From assembly GCA_015345905.1 (NCBI GenBank), contig JADDTR010000006.1, positions 560,513 through 624,512 of the forward strand: a stretch of 64,000 nucleotides of DNA, read 5' to 3'. Position numbers and translations under genes: made by a program. Source of the stretch: Aotearoamyces nothofagi (taxonomy: Eukaryota; Ascomycota; Leotiomycetes; Leotiales; Tympanidaceae). The notes below the pieces were generated by a model. That model did no database searches. It was not told the DNA's origin and worked only from the letters and a program-made list of their open reading frames with translations. Positions 56,441 through 64,000 of the stretch are shown piece after piece (within the stretch, counting starts at the first letter, position 1; every line of letters starts with the position of its first letter).

Positions 56441-57773
56441 ATGGCGGAGGCACCGATTGGTATGTGAAGAGTTTGCCTCGGTATTGGCCATTAGACTAAT
56501 TATTCCCACCATAGTGCTTGATGGCGGAACCGGCTTCCTCAAGGTTGGCTATGCAGCTCAGGTACGCGCGGTGCAATATATGTCCACTTCCTAAAGACTC
56601 CTACTCACCCAGGTGTCTCACAGAACTTCCCCGAATTTCAATACCCCTCGATTGTTGGCAGACCGATTCTGCGGATGGAAGAGAAGGACGACACTACGGT
56701 TATCAAGGACATCATGTGCGGTGACGAAGCAGCTGCGGCTAGGACGATGCTTCAGATCAGCTATCCCATGGAGAATGGCATCGTCAAAAAGTGGGATGAT
56801 ATGCAGCATCTTTGGGACTATACATTCTACGAAAAGATGAAGGTGGACACCACTGGGCGCAAGATTCTCCTGACCGAGCCTCCTATGAACCCCCTCAAGA
56901 ATCGGGAACAAATGTGTGAGGTCATGTTTGAGAGGTATCAATTTGGAGGTGTTTACGTCGCTATCCAGGCTGTGCTTGCGTTATACGCACAAGGTAGGTG
57001 GCTTATTGTACCCTTGTGAGTGCATTACTAAGCGCACTATAGGTCTCAGCTCTGGTGTTGTAGTGGATTCTGGAGATGGCGTTACGCATATTGTACCGGT
57101 GTACGAATCTGTCGTCCTTAACCACCTTACGCGCCGACTCGATGTCGCAGGGCGCGATGTTACCCGTAATTTGATCGCTCTGCTTCTACGACGAGGCTAT
57201 GCCCTCAATAGAACGGCTGATTTCGAGACTGTCCGTCAGATCAAGGAGAAGTTATGTTACGTATCATATGACCTCGAGTTGGATCAAAGACTTAGTGAAG
57301 AGACTACCGTTCTGGTAGAAAGCTATACACTCCCAGACGGCCGCGTGATTCGCGTTGGTAGCGAACGTTTCGAAGCTCCGGAATGCCTTTTCCAACCCCA
57401 TCTAGTTGACGTCGAACAACCCGGCATCGCCGAATTCCTGTTTAACACTATTCAAGCTGCTGATGTTGACGTTCGTTCTTCCCTTTTCAAAGCTATTGTC
57501 TTATCTGGTGGAAGCAGCATGTACCCTGGTCTGCCATCGCGGTTAGAGAAGGAGCTTAAACAATTATGGCTTACAAAGGTACTTGGTGGCAACCCTGAGC
57601 GCCTGAGCAAGTTTAAGGTCCGGATCGAAGATCCGCCAAGGAGGAGACATATGGTGTTCTTAGGAGGTGCGGTGCTCGCAAATATCATGGCGGACAAGGA
57701 GAACATGTGGATTTCAAAGCAGGAATGGGAGGAACAAGGCGCGAGGGTGTTAGAAAAGCTTGGTCCTAGATAA
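56441..57773 (+). CDS. ARP2: Actin-related protein 2 (Arp2/3 complex)
   Basis: Exons 56441-56459, 56515-56561, 56624-56993 and 57043-57773 (introns of 55, 62 and 49 bp), 388 aa. [20 protein letters not shown] is rebuilt over the first two tiny exons (19 and 47 nt). Arp2 hallmarks are [32 protein letters not shown] (nucleotide-binding) and [20 protein letters not shown]. It ends [18 protein letters not shown]-like (actual KQEWEEQ...). Arp2 is one of the two actin-like subunits that nucleate branched actin at sites of endocytosis and hyphal growth. No defect seen. Confidence 0.95.
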
Positions 57774-58507
57774 ACATGTTCTATTGGTTAAGAGTATAGG
57801 TAAAGTCTACATACCTCGAAATGGAAGTATTGTAAAATTTATTACTTATCTTTGATAATGGCACATCCGAGAACATTTATAAGATTGAAAGATGACTCAT
57901 GAGGAGAGACAAAAAATACTACTGCAAGTAGATAAAACCTCAACTTCTCGAGAAACTGACTGTCAGATTTGAGCACTGGATAAAGATAAATACCTTAGCA
58001 GCAGAATAGAAGTACCTGTTAATGTTCCTGCATCTCTGCTGAAGATTTACTGTTGGTGAGACACCAGGACACAGGTTGTAAATCAAGTTGTAGACCCCTC
58101 GACTCAGTTATTCATCTAGGAAACCGAAATCTTGGAAAGATGATAGATCCCGAGAACGATATCCACCGAGAAAGGGATATGGGGTAACAGACATATATTG
58201 TGTGGTTTTAAACGACAGTGACCTAAGAAAGGCTTCGTAGACTTGTTAGTAGGTAGTTAACTGTATCAGTAGCTAATAGTTGAGATCGATGGTTAAGGGG
58301 AGAAGGCTCTTATATTTTGATCATGTGATAAGTTGTTTGGAATTTGTTTGAATTAAACAATCAAAATATCCCACTCGCAATAATCTATAACATGAGTCCT
58401 TATGCATAGATTCGTAATTGATTTCAATCTATCTGAGCCTCAACCTTTCAATATATTACAAGTAGAGTACGCCATAAACCTCCAAATAGTATCAATGCCT
58501 TTTCAGC
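57774..58507. other. Convergent spacer, ARP2 / MFS transporter
   Basis: About 730 bp between facing 3' ends; AT-rich. No gene supported. Confidence 0.45.
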
Positions 58508-60056
58508 TCAATCAATACGCCTTGTCCTCCCCCAAACCTCGTCAACATTCTTCTTGCCCTTAGTCTCGGGGACACGCAACGCTACAAAGAGTGCTGAAAG
58601 AGCTGCCAACCCTGCGAATATAAAGTACACATGACCCCTGCCACCGAGAGTCTCATTAATGATTGGAAAGAATTGTGCCACAAGGAATGTGGCGATCCAG
58701 TTTGCACCCAATGCCCAAGACTGAGCCACACCCTTTGCTTCTTCTCCTACAAGTTCAGAAGCTAGCAAGAAGGGAATTGGACCAAGGCCAGCAGCAAAGA
58801 AAGCAACGAAAAACATCACCGAGATGAAGGACATAATCTGGATTTTAAAGAGAATTGAGAATGCAAGTATGAGCGATGAGCATCCCATACCGATAATGGA
58901 CATCAGCAAGGAGAATTTGCGGCCAAGCTTGTCAGGAAGTGGAGCACACAGTATCGTCATCAGGAAGTTTACGAGCGATAAGAAAATCGCGATGAGAGCT
59001 GATGTTGACGGGAAGAGCTCGGATAGAAGTGCCACAGAGTACATCATCACACTGTTGATGCCACAGAATTGCTGTGCACACATGACACCAATGACAGCAA
59101 TTATCGCAGGGCGGTATCGAGGATCACGAATAGCTTCGAAGAAACCAACATGTGGGGTGAAATTGCCAGAGGCTTTGCTAGCCACCGAACTGTGTCTAGA
59201 TCCGACATCGGGTTCACTGAGAAGGCCCTGTGATTCTGATGGATGAGCTTCAGGGATTATATCCCATGTCCGAACATCTTCCTCAATATCGTAGCCCTTC
59301 CCTCGAATCCGTTGCATGATACGGATTGCGTTTTGCGGGTTCTTGTTTTTCGCAGTCCACGCTGGACTTTCAGGAACAAAAGATAGTCCAAATAGTTGTA
59401 CCAAGCCGCCGCCTGCACCTGCAGCTAATACGACCCTCCACAATGACTGCTTACTAAAGAAGTAACCCAGTATCTGAGCAACAAGGAGCCCGATATTGAT
59501 AGTAACCTGAGTCATGACACCGAATAGACCTCTCTCTCTAGATGGGGCCACTTCTGATATATAAATGGGCACCACAACAAGTGACGCACCAGCGGCAATT
59601 CCAGACAAAAAGCGCCCACTAGAGAGTGTGTGTATATTGGCAGCCAATGCCTCGATAGCCGAACCAAGGATGCAGAAGACAGCTGAAATGCGCATTCCCA
59701 CAAGCCGCCCATACTTCGTAGATATTGGTCCAGCAGATAGGGCACCTATGAGCCCACCAAGTGTAAATATAGAGGAGACGATAGCAAATTGTGCGTCATC
59801 CATGGGAATGCATGCTGGGAGGGTAGACTCGTAGAACATCGAAGTCAGGGAGACACTCTTTTTTCTGCACGTTATGACTTCTTGAGGAGCATTTAATTCG
59901 GCCAGTAAAACAAATCAGCATTAAATACGTCATTATCTGAGCAAAACTTACCAGATGGAAGCCGAACAACAGCGGACCAAGGGTGGTAATTGCAATCAAG
60001 AAGACCAGGTATACAGTTACGTCCGCAACACACTGTCTGACACCCGCGGAATGCAT
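58508..60056 (-). CDS. MFS sugar-transporter-family protein (YBR241C/VPS73-like)
   Basis: Exons 60056-59952 and 59902-58508, 499 aa, frame closing exactly (35 + 465 codons with stop). The intron (59903-59951, 49 bp) has a perfect GTAAGT donor and TGCTGAT branch-like site but ends in ...TTTTACTG, not AG; CTGG is repeated at both boundaries, and no shift gives AG. The join restores FGFHL|AELNAPQEVITC, a conserved family block. Twelve membrane segments are visible with sugar-porter motifs: FVPESPAW, CAQQFCGINSVMMYS, LGPIPFLLASEL and RVPETKGKK. Yeast relatives sit at the vacuolar membrane. The start at 60056 is chosen over open frame further upstream. Substrate unknown. Confidence 0.8.
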
Positions 60057-60753
60057 GCTTTCAGTTTTGTATATCGTTCTCTGCTGCCAAGGCGAATGTA
60101 TCCTTTCTTTCCGAGTTGCGAGGGAGGATTCAGTACAGAGATTTACTGTGAAGAACTTGCAGGATTGAAGGCGGTATTTTGAAAGGGAGGGGGTTTTGTA
60201 GTATTTGGTGAACTGGTGGAATGCGCCAGGTTGTGCAGACGATGTCTTACATGGAAGGCAGGCTTCACGGAAAGTGACACGACACAAGGGTTGATATTTG
60301 ATAGGCTGTTGCTCAGGATATAAGGATATGGAGATTCTAAACTGGACTCCTAACGAGGTAGGCGTTTGTGCATCATAAGCTTGAGACCTAGGATGGCTCT
60401 GGCCTCGTGTCGCGGCTCCCATCTGGCGAACACGGGCACGGTGACGTTGCACCTGTCACGCTTTGAGCTTTATCCAATTGTGCAGAGACGATGGCTGTGC
60501 ACATTTATGCTTAAATTCAAGTCACGTGAAACCAAAACAACACTTCTCACCTTCCTATCTAAATCGAACACTACAACAATGTGCTACAGCAATCACTAGT
60601 AATGATAACCATTAACTTTCATATACCAGTTATCTACCCTCGGTGACGACGGACATCTGAATATATGCTATCTTTACCCCATTTAACCGCCGCAATCACA
60701 ACAGACTGATCGCTAGTAAGCGCGAGAGTCGCCGGAGGAGCATACGGCCCGGC
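60057..60753. promoter_or_regulatory. Divergent promoter, MFS / SSN3
   Basis: About 700 bp between start codons. The open frame that continues from the MFS first exon to 60452 is not supported as coding. No specific site assigned. Confidence 0.4.
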
Positions 60754-62289
60754 ATGAGCTTCACGAATCCGCCATCTTCGGCCAGTGGACCAGCTTCGGT
60801 CTCCGCAAGGACACAGAACCTAAAACGCAGCGTCCAGTCCGCCTTTGAAGGTATCAACGCGTTTTAATAGAAGCTGCTCTTCTTAAATTTCTGCGTTGAA
60901 GCGTTTTCTGCGAGGCTCTGTCGAGCCTGAGGCAAAAGTCTTGTCAAACATCCACAGACCTCAGAGACATGTTTCCTTCTAGATTCGATGCTTTTAGAGG
61001 CCTCCGAGGTCTTGCTGTCTGTTCTGTAGTTCTTGGACTTGGCTGACTCTTCTGTAGACCCCACGGATAGAGGCACTGGGCATGTTGGCTATCAGAGCAA
61101 GGTCCGGGTCATTGACCGATATAAAGTGATCGGCTTCATCAGCAGCGGCACTTATGGAAGAGTCTATAAGGCTGTTGGCCGACATGGCCAACCCGGAGAG
61201 TTTGCAATTAAAAAGTTCAAGCCTGACAAAGAGGGAGAGCAAATCCAGTATACTGGTATCTCGCAGTCAGCTGTTCGAGAAATGGCATTGTGCTCCGAGC
61301 TAAGTCATATGAATGTCATTAAGCTTATTGAGATAATACTCGAAGATAAATGCATCTTTATGGTGCTTGAGTATGCCGAACACGATCTTTTACAGATTAT
61401 ACACCATCACACACAACCAACCCGTCACCCAATACCTTCTCCCACAGTCAAAAGCATAATGTTCCAGTTACTAAACGGGTGCCAGTATCTGCACAGTAAT
61501 TGGGTTCTACATCGAGATCTCAAACCAGCTAATATCATGGTGACTTCGGCTGGTGAGGTACGGATAGGAGATCTTGGCTTGGCTCGACTCTTCAACAAAC
61601 CTTTACTTTCCTTGTATAGTGGCGACAAGGTCGTGGTGACCATTTGGTACCGAGCACCAGAGCTGTTACTAGGCAGTAGACACTACACGCCGGCAATAGA
61701 TATGTGGGCCGTGGGTTGCATTTTTGCGGAATTGCTCTCTCTACGCCCTATCTTTAAGGGCGAAGAAGCTAAGATGGACTCTAAGAAAACAGTACCATTC
61801 CAGAGAAATCAGATGCAGAAAATCGTCGACATTATGGGACTACCAACGAAGGATAAGTGGCCAAATCTAGTGTCAATGCCGGAGTACAACCAGCTATCCT
61901 CCCTGAACATGCCAATGAGTCATGGGAAGCATAGCAATCCAGGCTCAAAGTTGGAGAGTTGGTACTATACTACTATCGGAAATCATTCTTCGACGTCGGC
62001 ACCGTCGACATCATCATTAGGCGCGGAGGGTTACAAACTGCTCTCTGGGCTCCTCGAATATGATCCTGAAAAACGCCTTACTGCACAGCAAGCTCTGCTG
62101 CATCCATTCTTTACCACAGGGGACAAAGTCTCGAGTAACTGCTTTGAAGGCATGAAGATGGAATATCCGCATCGAAGAGTTAGCCAAGATGATAACGATA
62201 TCCGTACGAGCAGCCTACCTGGAACGAAAAGAAGTGGGTTGCCTGACGACACACTTGCCCGGCCTGCAAAACGGATGAAAGAGAATTAA
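60754..62289 (+). CDS. SSN3: Mediator kinase Ssn3 (CDK8)
   Basis: Exons 60754-60850 and 61058-62289, 442 aa, with a 207-bp intron (GTATCA...GGCTGAC...CTGTAG). The join gives RSVQSAFE|DPTDRGTGHVGYQS. Kinase core: SSGTYGRVYKAV (Gly loop), FAIKKFK (Lys), GISQSAVREMAL (CDK8-type SxSAxRE helix), VLHRDLKPANI, GDLGLARLF (DLG instead of DFG, usual for this family), WYRAPELLLGSRHYTP. The GEEAKMDSKKTVPFQRNQMQ insertion is diagnostic of Ssn3/CDK8. With cyclin Ssn8 it phosphorylates Pol II and transcription factors in the Mediator kinase module. The first exon is the weak point; an ATG at 60969 (MFPSRFDAFRG) is an alternative. Confidence 0.88.
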
Positions 62290-63119
62290 AGAGTCTGGTG
62301 ATAGAGAAAGTTGATATTTGAGACAGAACCGACAATGTTATACTTGCCAGTTGCAATTCTGAAAATCTAGTGCATGAACTCACGCTGAGCACGTTCATGG
62401 GGTAATGTAAAAATGTCGATTACGCTATAAGCCGCTGTCATCTAGACGCGGTCTTTCTGTCGATCTAGGATATTCCTTCAGATGATAAAACGGGAAAGAT
62501 TGCGTAGTTGAAGGAGAGATTAAAGAAGAGCAGACCGCGCTCCAAAAAAGCTCACACTAAGGACAAAGACAAGAGAGTGTAGCTTAAAGATAGGAAGGAT
62601 CATACATCATCAGCGACAGCATAGTTATTACCGCAAGGCTATGAAGGAATGGGTGGAGTATACTTAGTAGTCTTGTGATGCTAGGAGAATCTCCGAATTC
62701 GTTTAGACTCTGCTCTTAGCTGAAAAGCAACAAGCATTGGATTACTTGGCTGGACAAAGGCGCTTGATGACATACCGATGGTTAATGGCTGATATGAACG
62801 GCATGAGAAACACAATAATATATATAATGGAGAACGAGCCATGGTGGCCTAGAAAATAGTATTACAAATGATATATTACAATCTATACTCGCCCCAAGAA
62901 TTAATTAAGCACTGCGAACGACCTGCAGTCCACAGCTGAATGAGACACAAACTTAAGAAGAAGCTAGAAAAGAGTAAATAATATGAGCCTTATCAGTCTC
63001 ATCGCTCCATAACAGGTGGTTTCGCCGCCGAAGTCAAACCGCTGCATATTTTACAGAAAACATAGGAAAGGATCGTGAGGATGTCGTGCCATAGAGAGTT
63101 CATGATCGGAGGACTAGGT
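62290..63119. other. Convergent spacer, SSN3 / Arf GTPase
   Basis: About 830 bp between facing 3' ends. A Lys/Arg-rich open stretch (about 62510-62582) has no start codon and no recognisable family. Nothing firm. Confidence 0.4.
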
Positions 63120-63851
63120 CTACTTCTTGGCACCTTGTGCAGGAGGAGATTTGACGTTATTCGAAAGCCACGCCTTGTGATTTGTTAGCAGTTTTTAAAG
63201 GTTGGGGCTAGTAGTCTGAGACGCACCAATCCTTCCAGTAAACCTTCACCAGTTGTTGCACAACTAGGTACTACATACCAGATCTTATCTTTGAGTTGGT
63301 TAAGCTTCAAGGCATCTGTGACATCTTGCGGTTTCATTGCTGTGAAAGAACGTTCAGTATGATTCCTGGAGCACTTTTGAATGGTTTTCTTACCTCCTGC
63401 AATATCCTGCTTGTTTGCAAACACTAGTAACAGACTCTCCTTCATCTCTCGGTCATTGATGATTCTATGTAGCTCCTGCCTTGCCTCATCTATCCTGTCT
63501 CGGTCCGAAGAGTCGATGACGAAGATCAAACCTTGAGTACCTATATGAGCGCATGTGTCAGTTGTATTCCCATTTCATGTGCGCACTTTGAATCAACGAA
63601 CCTGAAAAGTAATGTCTCCATAGAGGTCGAATCTTGTCCTGTCCTCCTACATCCCAGACGTTGAACTTGACGTTCTTATATGTAACTGTCTCCACATTGA
63701 ACCCCACGGTTGGAATCGTGGTAACATCTTGATTGAGCTTGAGCTTATATAGGATCGTTGTCTTGCCGGCGGCATCGAGACCAAGCATCAGTAGGCGCAT
63801 CTCCTTGGATCCGAAGATCTTCCCCATCATCTTAGATATCTGTCCACCCAT
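63120..63851 (-). CDS. ARF6: ADP-ribosylation factor, Arf6/ArfB type
   Basis: Exons 63851-63602, 63540-63394, 63339-63227 and 63173-63120 (introns of 61, 54 and 53 bp), 187 aa. [20 protein letters not shown] gives Gly2 for myristoylation. GTPase motifs: GLDAAGKTT (P-loop), [11 protein letters not shown] (switch I), [13 protein letters not shown] (switch II), FANKQD and CATTGEGLL. The identical stretch [20 protein letters not shown] and [16 protein letters not shown] match Arf6 rather than Arf1. Fungal Arf6/ArfB acts at the plasma membrane in endocytosis, septation and polarity. Basic tail SPPAQGAKK. Confidence 0.92.
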
Positions 63852-64000
63852 CGCGGCGGTGGAACACGACCGGATAGTCGATGTTTGTATATGCTCAATG
63901 CACAGTTCTGGGAGTGTCTGGAAATAGGAGAGAGCTACAGAAGCGCTTCAGCGTCCGTAATTCGTCAACACGTGGTTGCGGTTTCTGCGGGGGATGGTTG
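63852..64000. promoter_or_regulatory. Promoter/leader of the Arf gene (cut by right edge)
   Basis: 149 bp upstream of the Arf start to the window end; nothing specific seen. Confidence 0.4.

Noticed and set aside
60057-60452. Extended N-terminus for the MFS protein
   Set aside because: The frame is open to 60452, but the extra residues lack membrane-protein character and the family starts near the ATG at 60056.
1-64000. Secondary-metabolite cluster, CRISPR, tRNA or rRNA genes, old virus-like elements
   Set aside because: I read both strands for these and saw no supporting sequence; the lone LaeA-like gene is not a cluster.

Overview
The window is ordinary nuclear chromosome from a filamentous ascomycete (Pezizomycotina). 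The introns are short (mostly 45-75 bp) with GT-AG ends and CTAAC/CTGAC branch sites, genes lie on both strands about 2 kb apart, and proteins such as RPB2, a group I G-alpha, SSN3/CDK8 and a LaeA-type methyltransferase are typical of the group. The SSN3 and RPB2 sequences look closest to Leotiomycetes (Helotiales), but that placement is recollection, not a search. I recognised no retroelement, virus-like element, CRISPR array, tRNA or rRNA gene.

Layout. 1-4980: a coilin-like/DUF7357-type protein cut by the left edge, Pol I subunit RPA43, and a membrane J-protein. 4981-7064: a gap that holds a small gene hidden by its intron, TOM6 (minus). 7065-10968: RPB2. 11366-14217: PET117 (minus), VMA10 (plus, with a 9-nt microexon) and a TGL2-type lipase. 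15503-16538: the SNARE USE1. 16539-20710: a 4.2 kb leader/promoter region in front of a C2H2 zinc-finger regulator (20711-22611). 23652-27700: KTI12, an alpha/beta hydrolase, and an Smr-domain protein ending in a CaaX-like tetrapeptide. 27701-30741: a 3 kb leader/promoter of the G-alpha gene (30742-31970). 33197-40074: RNA exonuclease REX3, an LPL1-like lipid esterase and a LaeA-like methyltransferase. 40439-48792: prohibitin PHB1 back to back with QCR8, then NUP85, NHP2 and a conserved coiled-coil protein. 49161-63851: an SLC35F/EamA-type transporter, an AKR7-like reductase, a truncated F-box protein, dynactin p25, an Asp/Glu racemase, ARP2, a sugar-transporter-like MFS protein, SSN3/CDK8 and an Arf6-type GTPase.

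The genes form no single pathway or cluster. Most are housekeeping: transcription (RPA43, RPB2, SSN3), RNA and ribosome work (NHP2, REX3, KTI12, the coilin-like protein), mitochondria (TOM6, PET117, PHB1, QCR8, probably TGL2), trafficking and cytoskeleton (USE1, VMA10, p25, ARP2, Arf6, NUP85) and signalling (G-alpha). Several sit head to head over short shared promoters. I did not find a new multi-gene system. The most unusual points are in gene structure: the VMA10 microexon with an ATG-only first coding exon, an MFS intron that appears to lack an AG acceptor, the CVVM C-terminus on the Smr protein, and two upstream ORFs whose stop codon overlaps the main start as ATGA.
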